In this document: piece by piece, positions 9,570 to 21,624 of the stretch
Layout: each line of letters starts with the position of its first letter
Numbering within the stretch: position 1 is the stretch's first letter
DNA from: Gimesia benthica
Lineage (GTDB): Bacteria; Planctomycetota; Planctomycetia; Planctomycetales; Planctomycetaceae
NCBI RefSeq assembly: GCF_009720525.1
Contig: NZ_CP043930.1
Coordinates: 2,453,501 to 2,517,500, forward strand
Length of the DNA: 64,000 nucleotides
Reading direction: 5' to 3'
Made by a program: the position numbers and the translations under genes
The notes under the pieces: generated by a model
Database searches by the model: none
Seen by the model: only the letters and a program-made list of their open reading frames with translations
What the model was told of the DNA's origin: nothing

Positions 9570-9837
9570 ACTATCAGCCTCGTTGGTCTCTCAGGAGGGT
9601 CGAATCAGAATTAAATGGGGGCGGACATGTTTACAGAGGGCCGTTGAGTCCATCATAATCGTTGGACAGGGAATTCCCAACCGGTTCCATGCAAATCTGT
9701 ACTTAAGTCTCCCTGAAAAAGGAAATCAGACAGGCGATACCATTTACAACGATTTCACCATATAATGCGGCTTGTCTCCCTTTTGAAACCATCCTCGTGC
9801 TCAATTCCAGTCCCATACCCGTTCTCAGCAGGCAGTC

Positions 9838-12096
9838 ATGACATTTGATTTCCTAAATCCGATGATGCTTCTCGGCCTGCTGGGATTATCGCTGCCGATA
9901 CTGGTGCATTTACTGAGCCGCAAGAAATATGACATTGTGCAGTGGGGAGCGATGCAGTTTCTGGAACTGGGCCGCCGCACGCGACGACGGATCCGCCTGG
10001 AAGGCTGGCTTCTGCTGGCAATCCGCATGCTGCTGGTCGCATTGATCACCTTCGCGCTGGCCCGCCCGTGGATTTCCGGTGGTTTTCTCTCCCAGTTCAT
10101 TTCAACCCAGTCTCGAGACGTCGTCTTTGTCATCGACGGTTCCTACAGTATGGGCTGGGAAGGGGAAACAACCACGCCTCACTCCGCAGCCATTCAATGG
10201 GTGCATCGCTTTCTGGAAGAACTGAATCCCGGTGACACGATTTCAGTCATTGATGCCCGGCATCAACCGCGACTGGTAACCGAATCTCCCACCCATAATT
10301 TTGCGATGGTCCGCGAGAAGCTGAACGAGTTGCCGCCACCTGCAGGCGAATCGAATCTCGCGAATTCTGTCAGCAAAGCGATTCAGATCCTGGGGAAGAC
10401 ATCTAACCTCGAACGCGAGATCATCGTGCTGACCGACGACCAGGCGTTCGGCTGGACACCCCAGGACACACTGCTCTGGGATCAGGTTAATGATCTGATG
10501 CAGCAGTCTGCAGTTCCGATCGACCTCTGGGCGACCAATGTTGCCGGCGAAAAAAATGAAGGGTTGCAATCCAACCTGCGCGTGGACCAGCTCACCCTTT
10601 CGCGGGAAGTCTGCGTCAAAAATCTGCCTGTCCGCATTTCGACCACCATCCGCTATGACGGTCCGGAGCCGACGCTGATCTGCCCGGTCTATTTCGAAAT
10701 CGACGGTCAGCGGATCAAAGAAAAAACGCAGTCGATCAAAATTGAAAATCACGGCGAAGCTGCTGTCGAGTTTCAGCATCGCTTCGACCAGGAAGGGACG
10801 CACGTCATTAGCGTCGTCCTTGATCCAGACAACCTGCCTGGCGATGACCGTTCGGATGCAGCATTGCAGGTCACCAGCGCACTGCCTGTGCTCCTGGTAG
10901 ATGGCACGCCCAGTTTCGACCCGACCCGCAGTGAAGTCTTTTTCGCCAACCTGGCACTCACGGCACCCACGAACCGGACTCCCTGGATTCAGACCACGGT
11001 TATAGAAAAAGACCAGCTTACTGCAGACCTGTTGAAAAACCAGGCGGTGGTCATCCTGGCAAACGTCGATGCGCTGACTGACGTGCAGGCGGGAGCTCTG
11101 ATCGATTTTGTCAATCAACAGGGGGGTGGCGTCATGCTGGCTCTGGGGGACCAGGTCGATCCGGAACAGTACCAGCGACAGTTATTCAAAGCTGAGGGAT
11201 TGATCCCCGTTGAGCTGAAATCAAAGGAAGCCGCCCAGGGTCTTGAATTCGGTAACGTAATACAGATCGACTCCGACAGCCTGCAGACCCCCTGGCTGAA
11301 ACGTTTTCGCGGTGAATATGCCAACGGCTTGACCGCGGCGCGGTTCAATCACTGGTGGGATCTTACACTACTGGATATCGAGGCTCTCCCTGCTGAGGAG
11401 CAAGGGGATGCGACCGACTCCAGTCCTTCGACAGCCCCCCAGTCCATCGCCAGGCTGTCCAATCAGAAACCATTACTGGTGATGATGAACCACGCACGAG
11501 GACGTGTGCTACTGATGACATCCTCGCTCGATGCGGACTGGAACAATCTACCCAGCAAGCCGGATTATGTTCCGTTCCTTCACGAGGCGGTGTTTGAGCT
11601 TTCCTCTGGACGCGTATTCCGCAACCTGCAACTCGATGAGCCGATTGTGGTTCCGGTGCCGGGCGGGACGACCATTGAACAGTTCACCTTTCTGGATCCC
11701 AACGGGAAACCGGCGGTTGGCACCATCGATCAGGCTGTCAATGGTGCGACCTTTCAGTGCACGAACACCGCTCTGCCCGGCGTCTATCAATTGAATCCGA
11801 AATCAGACCAGAACCAGGAACTGAGGTCTGATCGATTCGTCGTCAATTTTGATCGCAGCGAATCGAACCTGACGCCACTCTCGGAAGTCGAGCAGAAATC
11901 GCTGACAGACTCGTATCACTTTACTTTTTTCAAAACGCTGGACGAACTGAAACAGTTGATGTTCTCCGATGTGTCGGAGACCGAGTTCTGGCGTTTTCTA
12001 TTATTGATCTTTTTACTACTGATGGTTGGGGAAATGTTCCTGACCCGGCGACTGGTGCAGGGAGGGCATGTGTCGCTCCCGGAAGAGAAACAATAA
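9838..12096 (+). CDS. BatA/VWA domain membrane protein
   Basis: 752 residues. The N-terminal BatA double-membrane domain (about 1-80; PMMLLGLLGLSLPILVHLLS and a second helix at about 58-78) is followed by a von Willebrand A domain whose MIDAS loop VVFVIDGSYSMGW fits DxSxS. A glutamine-amidotransferase-like region lies in the middle, and a final membrane helix at about 715-735 ends in a short basic tail. These proteins usually sit behind a MoxR ATPase and a DUF58 protein; neither is in view. It starts a plus-strand run with the next three genes (39 bp to the next). A role in envelope stress or complex assembly is inferred from the family only. Confidence 0.85.
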   Translation: MTFDFLNPMMLLGLLGLSLPILVHLLSRKKYDIVQWGAMQFLELGRRTRRRIRLEGWLLLAIRMLLVALITFALARPWISGGFLSQFISTQSRDVVFVIDGSYSMGWEGETTTPHSAAIQWVHRFLEELNPGDTISVIDARHQPRLVTESPTHNFAMVREKLNELPPPAGESNLANSVSKAIQILGKTSNLEREIIVLTDDQAFGWTPQDTLLWDQVNDLMQQSAVPIDLWATNVAGEKNEGLQSNLRVDQLTLSREVCVKNLPVRISTTIRYDGPEPTLICPVYFEIDGQRIKEKTQSIKIENHGEAAVEFQHRFDQEGTHVISVVLDPDNLPGDDRSDAALQVTSALPVLLVDGTPSFDPTRSEVFFANLALTAPTNRTPWIQTTVIEKDQLTADLLKNQAVVILANVDALTDVQAGALIDFVNQQGGGVMLALGDQVDPEQYQRQLFKAEGLIPVELKSKEAAQGLEFGNVIQIDSDSLQTPWLKRFRGEYANGLTAARFNHWWDLTLLDIEALPAEEQGDATDSSPSTAPQSIARLSNQKPLLVMMNHARGRVLLMTSSLDADWNNLPSKPDYVPFLHEAVFELSSGRVFRNLQLDEPIVVPVPGGTTIEQFTFLDPNGKPAVGTIDQAVNGATFQCTNTALPGVYQLNPKSDQNQELRSDRFVVNFDRSESNLTPLSEVEQKSLTDSYHFTFFKTLDELKQLMFSDVSETEFWRFLLLIFLLLMVGEMFLTRRLVQGGHVSLPEEKQ

Positions 12097-12135
12097 TTCC
12101 CAGAGAAACCTGAATTAAAGAACGTTGTCCTACTG

Positions 12136-14685
12136 ATGGAAAAGCATTTCCAGTTTAACAGCCTCGAATGGAGCGGGTGGACCATCGTCAGCGTCTGCGC
12201 GGTGCTGGTGGTGCTGGTCAGCATCATCCTGCTGTTCCGTTACGAGCGGCGACTGGTCTCGCACGGCATCGGCAACGCACTGATGGCGCTCCGCATCTCC
12301 GCTTTGATTCTAATTCTCCTCACCTTCCTCGAGCCAGTGCTTACCTGGTCATTCAATACCGAAAAAACAGGCCGTCTGATTGTTGCATTGGATGTTTCGG
12401 ACAGTATGAATACGCAGGACCGCCACGCGAGCAAGCTGGAAAAGCTGCAACTGGCGCGGGCCCTGAAAATGATTGGCAACGATCAGATCGACGCACGACT
12501 CGATCGGTGGGAGGCAGCTTATGCAGCGGGTGAAGAGCCTGCGTGGGTCGAAGAGAGTGAGACAGCGAACCCGGATAAACGGACCCAACTGGCGGAGAGC
12601 CGCCGCGAGAATCTGGAAACGATTTTTGACGAAATCGACCAGATGTCCCGCAAAGAGATCGCCCAGAAGCTGCTGACCAATCCCGCGCATCCGATTCTGG
12701 ACCAGTTGAAACAGCGCGGCGACATTGACCTGGTCCTGTTTGCCGGTGATGCGGTCCCCACCGAACAGACAACCCTGGAGAATTCACTGGCGGAAGTTCC
12801 CGACCAGGTACATATGGAACTTTCGAATCTGTCACAGGCGCTGAAAGCAGCGGGCAGCGGTTCGGAGTCCGGCAACTCACCGATTTCCGGTTACATCCTG
12901 CTGACCGACGGACGCGATAACAGCCAGTTAGATCCGGTCTCGACTGCAGAACAACTGGGGCAGATGAAGGTCCCCGTCTATCCAGTGCTGCTCGGATCGG
13001 CGAATCAGCCAAAAGACATCTCCGTATCTGCCCTCGATTACCCGCAGACTGCATTCAAAGACGACAAGCCTTTGCTCAAAGCCCGCATCGGCACGAGTGG
13101 TTTTGAGGGACAGGACGTCCGCGTGGCACTGATGCAGGGAGACCAGGAACTGGCGGTGAAACGCTTCAAGTCTTCCGGTGTGAGTCAGTTACTCGAATTT
13201 GAACTGGGATCCGATCAGCCGGGACGACAGGAGTACCGGCTGGAAACGGACATTCTTCCCGGAGAAACACGTGAAGATAATAACGAGAAAACCTTCGCGA
13301 TCAATTTCGTCGATGACAAATCGCATGTGCTACTGGTGGAGGAGACCGCGCGATGGGAATTCCGTTTCCTGCACAACGCCCTGGAACGGGACAAACGCAT
13401 CGATCTGCAGCAGGTGCTGTTCGAACAGCCTTACATGGGCCTGTTGCCGCAGCCCTTCTTTCCGAATCAGCTGTTGATCAACGCCCCGCAGCCAAACCAG
13501 GTGGCTGAAAATAATGCAGAACAGCCAAAGCCGTTTGCCGACAAAGATCTGATCATTATCGGCGATGTCTCGCCCGAACATGTCCAGGAAGAACACTGGA
13601 AACAGATTCAAGCGTTTGTCGGCGATCAGGGAGGGACCCTGGTACTGCTGGCAGGCAAAAAATATCTACCGCTGCAACACCGTTCGCAAACATTGAGCGA
13701 ACTGCTGCCCGTGAAAGATCTGAGTATCGTCGACTGGAACCAGGCAAATTTCAAAGTCCCCCCCAATGAACGAGGCATGCATCTGGCCCTGACCCCCGAG
13801 GGAGAGCTGGAGCCCCTGTTCCAGTTTGATGCCACTCCGGATGTGAATCGGGATATCTGGAAAAATCTTCCGGGCCACCTCTGGTTTCTGCAGGGGACAC
13901 TCAAACCGGGGGCAACGGTCCTCGCCTATGGTCTGTCTCCCTTTAACGCGCCGTTGAACGAAGAGCGGGATGGCGTGATTGTGGTCAGGCAATATGGCGC
14001 GGGACAGGTCATCTGGATTGGGATCGACAGTACCTGGCGCTGGCGGTTCCGCATGGGAGATCGCTACCATCATCGTTTCTGGGGCCAGATGGCCCGTTGG
14101 GCCGCACGTAACAAAGCCTCGGCAGGGAATGAGTTCGTCAAATTCAGTCTGAATAAAACCGATGTCGACGCCGGCGAAATCGCGACCGCGACCGCGCGAT
14201 GGACTCAGGAGTATCTGAAAGAACACCCGAATATAAAATCAACCGTCGAAATCGTCCGGGCAGCGGAGCCGGATCAGATCGTTGCTTCATTCGAACTGCA
14301 GACCCAGAAAAACAATCCCCAGTTGCAGGAGGCGAACCTCCCCGAGCTGGATCCGGGAGAATACGAACTGAGGCTGAAACCGTCGACTCAGCAGCCGGGC
14401 GACAAGGAAATTGTCACGCCCCTGTTTGTGCATGAAGTCAAGACAATCGAGCTAGGCAATCTTGCCTCCAACCCGCAACTGCTCACCGAAATGGCTGAGT
14501 CGAGTGGAGGGAAACTGCTGACCCCGGGAACGATTGACGAGTTGCTGGAGCTGATCCCCAATCTGAACCAGGAAATCTCCAACCAGGACGAAGTTTCGCT
14601 CTGGGATCACTGGCTGATTCTGGTACTGATCATGGGAATCCTGACTGTCGAATGGGCTCTGCGTAAGCTGAACGGCCTGCCTTAA
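12136..14685 (+). CDS. VWA domain membrane protein with glutamine-amidotransferase-like region
   Basis: 849 residues. Two N-terminal membrane helices lie at about 16-37 and 50-73. A VWA domain begins at LIVALDVSDSMNTQD (DxSxS MIDAS), but a Glu/Gln-rich helical insertion of roughly 80 residues separates the MIDAS from the rest of the domain (YILLTDGRDNS near 257). The middle has a class-I glutamine-amidotransferase-like fold (IIIGDVSPEHVQ..., GGTLVLLAGKKYLP) without an obvious catalytic Cys. One C-terminal membrane helix is at about 822-840. It shares architecture with the preceding gene, follows it by 39 bp, and is probably its partner in a membrane complex. Confidence 0.8.
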   Translation: MEKHFQFNSLEWSGWTIVSVCAVLVVLVSIILLFRYERRLVSHGIGNALMALRISALILILLTFLEPVLTWSFNTEKTGRLIVALDVSDSMNTQDRHASKLEKLQLARALKMIGNDQIDARLDRWEAAYAAGEEPAWVEESETANPDKRTQLAESRRENLETIFDEIDQMSRKEIAQKLLTNPAHPILDQLKQRGDIDLVLFAGDAVPTEQTTLENSLAEVPDQVHMELSNLSQALKAAGSGSESGNSPISGYILLTDGRDNSQLDPVSTAEQLGQMKVPVYPVLLGSANQPKDISVSALDYPQTAFKDDKPLLKARIGTSGFEGQDVRVALMQGDQELAVKRFKSSGVSQLLEFELGSDQPGRQEYRLETDILPGETREDNNEKTFAINFVDDKSHVLLVEETARWEFRFLHNALERDKRIDLQQVLFEQPYMGLLPQPFFPNQLLINAPQPNQVAENNAEQPKPFADKDLIIIGDVSPEHVQEEHWKQIQAFVGDQGGTLVLLAGKKYLPLQHRSQTLSELLPVKDLSIVDWNQANFKVPPNERGMHLALTPEGELEPLFQFDATPDVNRDIWKNLPGHLWFLQGTLKPGATVLAYGLSPFNAPLNEERDGVIVVRQYGAGQVIWIGIDSTWRWRFRMGDRYHHRFWGQMARWAARNKASAGNEFVKFSLNKTDVDAGEIATATARWTQEYLKEHPNIKSTVEIVRAAEPDQIVASFELQTQKNNPQLQEANLPELDPGEYELRLKPSTQQPGDKEIVTPLFVHEVKTIELGNLASNPQLLTEMAESSGGKLLTPGTIDELLELIPNLNQEISNQDEVSLWDHWLILVLIMGILTVEWALRKLNGLP

Positions 14686-14693
14686 AAGTTTTT

Positions 14694-14712
14694 AGGGTTC
14701 CCACCCTTTTTT
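14694..14712 (+). terminator. Weak terminator-like hairpin
   Basis: A 5-bp stem (14694-14698 with 14703-14707), a 4-nt loop and a run of T directly after it. It is short, so it may only attenuate transcription towards the DUF4175 gene. Confidence 0.4.
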
Positions 14713-14859
14713 CATCCCTATTTCACGGAATTTCCTGTTACAATATCAGGAGTTCCGTTCCGGCTCCCGATCCGGCCTGCAACCCGGATGTTCGATTCCC
14801 GGACGGTTCTGATCGCTCGCAAACCCTGACCAGATCACTACTTCTCTCAGAGAACGACT

Positions 14860-17800
14860 ATGGATGGACAGTTAGATCAATTCGTCAATGAACTCAAACG
14901 GCAATTAGGCCAGTTGGATCGACGCATCCGCTCACTGGCTCTGCTGCGGGGACTGGGGTTTGTGATCCTGGTTCTGATCTGCCTGGTGACGGTGCAGATC
15001 AGTCTCGATTTTGTGTTCTCACTGAATAACACGGCCCGGATTGCACTGACCTCATTTTCACTAACAGTCCTGGTAGCCTGTCTCTGGTTTGGAATGTTCC
15101 GGCGGGTCCTTCATAAACGGACCCCCATCGAACTGGCGGCGATTGTCGAGGAATCGCAGTCGTCTCTCAACGAACGACTGACGTCTGTCCTGGAACTCTC
15201 CGTCGCCCACGACGACACGAGTTCCTCCGTGATGCGCGAACGCCTGGCGCGGGAGACCATCGCTTCGCTGACAAACTTCAATATTACCGACTCGGTCCCC
15301 TCCGATCGCGCGATGCGTTTCGTGATGAGTGCCGGGATTGCCATTATCATCTTCCTGACGCCGCTGCTGTTCTGGCCCGACGCTTATCAGTTGCTGATTT
15401 CGCGCAGTATTGTTCCCTGGGGGAATTTCGCGACGGTCAGTTCGCTCTATTTCGAAGTTGAACCGGGAGATGGAACAGTGGCCCGCGGCGAGGACCTGCA
15501 GATCATCGCCACTCCTCACTGGCACACCAAGCAGCCGGGAACCATTGATGAAGTCTGGATTGCCTGGGAAGACGCGGAAGGACAACCTTTCTCACGCCGG
15601 ATGGATCTCGATCAGGCAGCCGGTCATTACACAACTCAGTTTTCGCGACTGTTGAGCGGATTTACCTATTCAATCTCCAGCGGATCGAGCCGCACGAAGC
15701 AGTATACCATCCAGGTGGCTGAGCCCCCCTCGATCACCGATACGCGAGTGGTCATCACGCCGCCCCGTTATACCGGACAGGCAGCGGAAGAGTTGACGGT
15801 GCTTCCCAGCGAAATCCGCGTGATGGAACAGAGCCAGATCGCCCTGCAGCTGACGTTCGATCGACCGATCAGTCAGGCCACACTCTTTTATCAGTACTAC
15901 GCATCTGGTGCAGAGAACAACGAACGTCCGCCGGTCGAAGAGCAACCTTTGAACATCGGTCAGGATCAGCTGACTGCACAACTGGATCTGCCCGTTGGCA
16001 ACCAGAGCTTCATCTTTCATATCGAGTTTCACAGTAAAGAGGGCGGATTGAAAAACCAGACTTCTGAGCATCTGGTCAAGATCACTCAGGACCGCGCACC
16101 GGAAATCGAACTGTCGCTCTACAATCAGCCGGAGTTCTATAAACCTGGTGAAACATTCTCGGTTCCTGTCAAAGTTCTGGACGACTATGCCGTGAATGAA
16201 CTGGAACTGGAGATTCAGAAACTGGACGAGAAAGCGACCGTGGTCAAAGTTCCCGCCGACAAGCTGGGAACTTCCACGGTGGACCATGAATTCAAAATCG
16301 ATCTCAAAGAACTCAAGGCTGATCAGGCGGATATTTTTACCTATCGCATCAAGGCTGCAGACAATCGCGAAGTTCCGGGGCCGAATGTGGTCTGGTCGAC
16401 GCCGCGTGTCTTCGGCATTGATAAGAATGCAGAGCAACAGCTTTCGGCAGGTGTCGTAGCCCGGCAGCAGAAACTGCGGGATGAGTTAAAGAAGATTCAG
16501 CAGGAATTCAAGACACATCAAGAACAGGTCAAGCAAGAGATTGCCGACCTGAAAGATCAGAAAAAGCAGGAATCGCTCTCCCCCGAGGATGAACAGTCTT
16601 TGCAAGAGCTGACCAAACAGGAACGTAAGCTGGCTCAGCAGCTGGAAACCGTGGCGAATGAATTTCTGGAACTGCCCCTCTATCAGAAATTAGCAGAGCA
16701 GACACAGAACCTCGCCCGGAACGACTTCGTCAAAAACCACGATACACTGAAATCCGCGTCAGCAGCTGACAATCGACAACAGGCGCAGCAGGAACTCAAA
16801 CCGGTACCTGCCGCCATGCAACAGACAGAAAAGAAGATCGATGACCTGGTACGCCAGTATGAAAAACTGGTCGAACTGGAAAACGATCTACACAATCTGG
16901 ATCGTCTGGCGGAAGAGACCGATCACCTGGCGAACGACATGCTGGCGTTCAACGACAAGGTAGAGTCGGTCAAACAGCAGATGCAAAAACCAGAGGAGGA
17001 GCAGCAGGCGGATAACAAGACGCCTGAGAAACAGAATGATCCGCATCAGCAGTTAAAACTGACACCGGAAATGAAGCAGGAGCTGTCGAACGAACAGGCC
17101 GAACTCAAACACCGTCAGTCCCGTCTGACGAAAGACCTGGATGACCTGCTGGAGCGTCGACCGGAACTGGTAGATGCTGCCCGCAACTTTCAATTAAAAC
17201 AGCTTGATTCGCTGGTCACCCAGGCATCGCAACTGGTCGAGCCACAACAGCAACTCGCTGATGCGATGCAGCAGCAGGCCCCGGTATCTGCTGGACGCCC
17301 CCTGCCCCGCGATGCGAAAGCGCCTGAACCGGCGGCCCCACAGGGTGCTGCACCTCAAGGCAACGATACAGCGACACCTCCGGTTCAACCCGCGGCCCCG
17401 GCAAATGGCGATGCTCCGCAAAACGCCGCTACTACGGCTGCTAACAACGAGCCGTCTACGAACAGTCAGCCTGCCGAAACCAACATGAGCAACGAGCCCG
17501 CCCGGGCTCAAGCACAATCTACGACTCAGGAAAAGATGCGTGCCCTGCAACAGGAGCAACGAAATCTGGCGGATGCCGCAGCGAACTTCCTGCTGGAGAC
17601 AGCCCAGAAGTTTGGCGCCGAATCGGAGTCGACACAAAAGGCGGCTCAGATGGCGCGCGAAGCGATCCAGGCAGAACAGCAGGCCAATGTGGGGCAGTTC
17701 CACGAAGCAAGCCAGGCTGCCAATCGGGCTGCTCAGATTGCGGACGAAATCAAGGAAGCCCAACAGGCACGCAAAGAACAGCAGCAGAATACCGAACGGG

Positions 17801-18909
17801 ATGCGTTCCTCGAAGAAGCAGAACGCATGGCACAACTGCAGGGTGAAGTCGCCAACAAGCTGGCAGAAGCCTCCAATTCGGAAGAGGCACGGAAGGCAGC
17901 GATCCAGAATTCTCAACAGACGCTGGCTCAGCAGACCCAGGAATTAACGCGACAGTTCTCTGAGGCTTCGCAGAAGCTGGAAAACGATCCGATTAAACTG
18001 AATAAAGAGAGCCGCCAGGCAGATCAGAGTCGCAAGCAGACTGAACAGGCTGGTCAGTCAATGCAACAGGCGGTCGATAATCTGCAACAGGAAGACCTGG
18101 CACAGGCTGCGAAACAGGCTCAGCAGGCGGCCCAGGCATTACAGGCTGCCGCCCAACAGGCACAGCAGTCTCGCAAGCAGCAAGCCAATGATTCGCCGGT
18201 TCCCGAAAAGGTCGGCAACCAGGTCACCGATGCTGCTCAGCAGCTCCGCCAGGCACAGCAACAGATGGAGCAGAACCCCGAATTCAAAAGTGCCCTGGAT
18301 CAACTGATGGCTCAAAACGAACAGCAGCAGTCCGTTCCCCGCGATGCCGAGTCACAGCCGGACTCGTCGAATCCAGCCGACCAGAAACAGGAAGCAACCG
18401 AATCGGGCGAGCAGCAGCAGGCTCAGGGTGATTCCCAATCGGGTCAGAATGGGAAATCCTCCGAAAGTCAACAAGGCCAGCAGGGGAAAAACCAGAGTCA
18501 ACAGTCGGCAGAATCGGGTCAGGCTGGAAAACAGTCTGCCCAGCAGCAGGCAGCGGAATCGCTCAAACAGGCAGCGGAATCCCTTTCGCAGGCAGCGACG
18601 GAATTGAAGTCGAAAGCCCAGCAGGGTTCCGATCCCGGTAAGGGTCAGCAGTCCCAGACCGCTTCCCGCAATATGGCCCCCGGTAAAGGTCAGGGAGAAA
18701 GCGAAGGGGGCGGTGCCCGCACGAATGTAGACTTCAGCAAACTGGAAATGAAGCTGAAAGCCATGTCCAATCGCAACTGGGGCGAGCTGCCCGGCGAACT
18801 GGATACCGAGATTCTGCAAGGTTCGCAAAGCAGAACCGATCCCGAATACGCCCGCTTGATCAAACATTATTTTGAAGCCATCGCCAAATCGAAATCCGAC
18901 AGCAAATAA
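14860..18909 (+). CDS. Giant DUF4175-family membrane protein, Gln-rich coiled coil
   Basis: 1349 residues. Three N-terminal membrane segments (about 26-48, 55-76, 150-170) precede a beta-sandwich-like region (about 190-520) and then some 800 residues of Gln/Ala/Glu-rich, largely coiled-coil or disordered sequence. A Pro/Ala-rich break lies at about 800-880. The last 50 residues return to ordered sequence (LEMKLKAMSNRNWGELPGEL, then a short tail). DUF4175 proteins of this size are typical of planctomycetes and other bacteria with BatA/VWA clusters, and one sits here in that context. Function is unknown; a structural role spanning the periplasm is an inference from length and coiled coils. Confidence 0.8.
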   Translation: MDGQLDQFVNELKRQLGQLDRRIRSLALLRGLGFVILVLICLVTVQISLDFVFSLNNTARIALTSFSLTVLVACLWFGMFRRVLHKRTPIELAAIVEESQSSLNERLTSVLELSVAHDDTSSSVMRERLARETIASLTNFNITDSVPSDRAMRFVMSAGIAIIIFLTPLLFWPDAYQLLISRSIVPWGNFATVSSLYFEVEPGDGTVARGEDLQIIATPHWHTKQPGTIDEVWIAWEDAEGQPFSRRMDLDQAAGHYTTQFSRLLSGFTYSISSGSSRTKQYTIQVAEPPSITDTRVVITPPRYTGQAAEELTVLPSEIRVMEQSQIALQLTFDRPISQATLFYQYYASGAENNERPPVEEQPLNIGQDQLTAQLDLPVGNQSFIFHIEFHSKEGGLKNQTSEHLVKITQDRAPEIELSLYNQPEFYKPGETFSVPVKVLDDYAVNELELEIQKLDEKATVVKVPADKLGTSTVDHEFKIDLKELKADQADIFTYRIKAADNREVPGPNVVWSTPRVFGIDKNAEQQLSAGVVARQQKLRDELKKIQQEFKTHQEQVKQEIADLKDQKKQESLSPEDEQSLQELTKQERKLAQQLETVANEFLELPLYQKLAEQTQNLARNDFVKNHDTLKSASAADNRQQAQQELKPVPAAMQQTEKKIDDLVRQYEKLVELENDLHNLDRLAEETDHLANDMLAFNDKVESVKQQMQKPEEEQQADNKTPEKQNDPHQQLKLTPEMKQELSNEQAELKHRQSRLTKDLDDLLERRPELVDAARNFQLKQLDSLVTQASQLVEPQQQLADAMQQQAPVSAGRPLPRDAKAPEPAAPQGAAPQGNDTATPPVQPAAPANGDAPQNAATTAANNEPSTNSQPAETNMSNEPARAQAQSTTQEKMRALQQEQRNLADAAANFLLETAQKFGAESESTQKAAQMAREAIQAEQQANVGQFHEASQAANRAAQIADEIKEAQQARKEQQQNTERDAFLEEAERMAQLQGEVANKLAEASNSEEARKAAIQNSQQTLAQQTQELTRQFSEASQKLENDPIKLNKESRQADQSRKQTEQAGQSMQQAVDNLQQEDLAQAAKQAQQAAQALQAAAQQAQQSRKQQANDSPVPEKVGNQVTDAAQQLRQAQQQMEQNPEFKSALDQLMAQNEQQQSVPRDAESQPDSSNPADQKQEATESGEQQQAQGDSQSGQNGKSSESQQGQQGKNQSQQSAESGQAGKQSAQQQAAESLKQAAESLSQAATELKSKAQQGSDPGKGQQSQTASRNMAPGKGQGESEGGGARTNVDFSKLEMKLKAMSNRNWGELPGELDTEILQGSQSRTDPEYARLIKHYFEAIAKSKSDSK

Positions 18910-18943
18910 GCGACCGGTTCGATTTCAATCACAGGATAATTCA

Positions 18944-19984
18944 ATGTTACTCAGGCTGATCGCTTACCCGCTGGGACTGCTGATGCTGCTCTCCCCTGCC
19001 CTCTGCCGGGCACAGGAGCTGGACGCACAGAAAAAGAAAACTGACGAGAGTATCCAGCGGGCAATTCAGTTTCTATCAAAAACTCAACAGCCTTCCGGAG
19101 CCTGGTCGTTTAATTCTTACGGTGAATCGACGGCCGCGACCTCCCTGGCGATCATGGCATTCATGGCTGCCGGGTATGTGCCCGAAGAGGGACCTTATGG
19201 TGACCAGATCAACAGAGGCATCGACTGGGTCCTCGCACACCAGGCAGATAACGGGCTGGTGGTGCACCACAAGAGTCACGGGCCGATGTACAGCCATGGG
19301 ATCAGTACGCTGATGCTGGCCGAAGTGGCCGGGATGCTGACAGGTGAACGGGAGAAAAAGTGTCGTCAGGTGCTGGAGCGGGCGGTGAAACTGATTGTCG
19401 CAGCCCAGAATGTTCCCAAAGACAAACGGAACGCCGGAGGCTGGCGGTATAACCAGACGAGTAAAGACAGCGATCTGAGTGTGACCGGCTGGCAGCTGCT
19501 GGCCCTTCGTGCCGCAAAGAACATCGGCTGTGATATCTCTGCAGATCAGATCGATAAAGCGGTCGCGTATGTCCGCCACTGTCGGGGACGGAACAACATG
19601 GGCTTTGCCTATCAACCCGGCGGTGCTCCCAGTGCAACGCGAACGGGAACCGGAATCCTGGCGCTGGAAATCTGCGGACAGCATCACACCAAGGATGCCC
19701 TTGAAGCCGGCGACTATCTCGTACAGCGTCCCCTGCACCCGGATGAATTCTATTATTTCTACGGGGCTTATTACTGCAGTGTCGGGATGTTCCAGATGGG
19801 GGGCGAGTACTGGAAAAAAACCCGGGATACGATCATGCCCCAACTGCTGGAGATGCAGAAGCATGACGGCAGCTGGCTGGCAACCAAGGGGAGCGAAAAA
19901 GAAGCCGGCAAGGTCTATGCGACCTCACTGGCAGTCCTCGCTCTGGCGGTCGAATACCAATACCTGCCCATCTATCAGCGTTGA
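18944..19984 (+). CDS. Secreted prenyltransferase/squalene-cyclase-repeat protein
   Basis: 346 residues from ATG 18944, which has AGGA 8 nt upstream and opens a clear signal peptide (MLLRLIAYPLGLLMLLSP, cleavage near ALCRAQ). The frame is open further upstream but would only overlap the DUF4175 end. The mature part has alpha/alpha repeats of the squalene-cyclase/prenyltransferase type (AIQFLSKTQQPSGAWSFNS, GGWRYNQTSKDSDLSVTGWQ, MQKHDGSWLATKG). The catalytic DxDD of cyclases is absent, so it is likely a binding scaffold rather than a cyclase. It is the last gene of the BatA/VWA cluster, a common arrangement in planctomycetes. Confidence 0.85.
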   Translation: MLLRLIAYPLGLLMLLSPALCRAQELDAQKKKTDESIQRAIQFLSKTQQPSGAWSFNSYGESTAATSLAIMAFMAAGYVPEEGPYGDQINRGIDWVLAHQADNGLVVHHKSHGPMYSHGISTLMLAEVAGMLTGEREKKCRQVLERAVKLIVAAQNVPKDKRNAGGWRYNQTSKDSDLSVTGWQLLALRAAKNIGCDISADQIDKAVAYVRHCRGRNNMGFAYQPGGAPSATRTGTGILALEICGQHHTKDALEAGDYLVQRPLHPDEFYYFYGAYYCSVGMFQMGGEYWKKTRDTIMPQLLEMQKHDGSWLATKGSEKEAGKVYATSLAVLALAVEYQYLPIYQR

Positions 19985-20212
19985 AGGCCCGTCCTGTCAC
20001 GGCGCATTTTTCTTCCTCACAGCACGAAACCCGCGATATTCCTGCGTTTTCCCCACTTGGTTGGAGATGCCGCTGCTTGATATCCTGCTGTGAGATATAA
20101 ACTTACCCCGTTTCTCCAGCGGTGCCTGACAGCGAATTGATCTTGGAGATCCTGCCCGTTATCTTTAGAATTCGCTTCCTGTTTTTAACCCTTTTTCCCT
20201 GGATACCTGACT

Positions 20213-21529
<1,317 letters not shown>

Positions 21530-21624
21530 TCGACGCGGCCCCCTGATCAGGAAGATCACGGTCCACGAATACAGAATGCGTTCCTCACTGGTATTGTCTG
21601 GAAGTAAAGGATGACTTTCCAAAC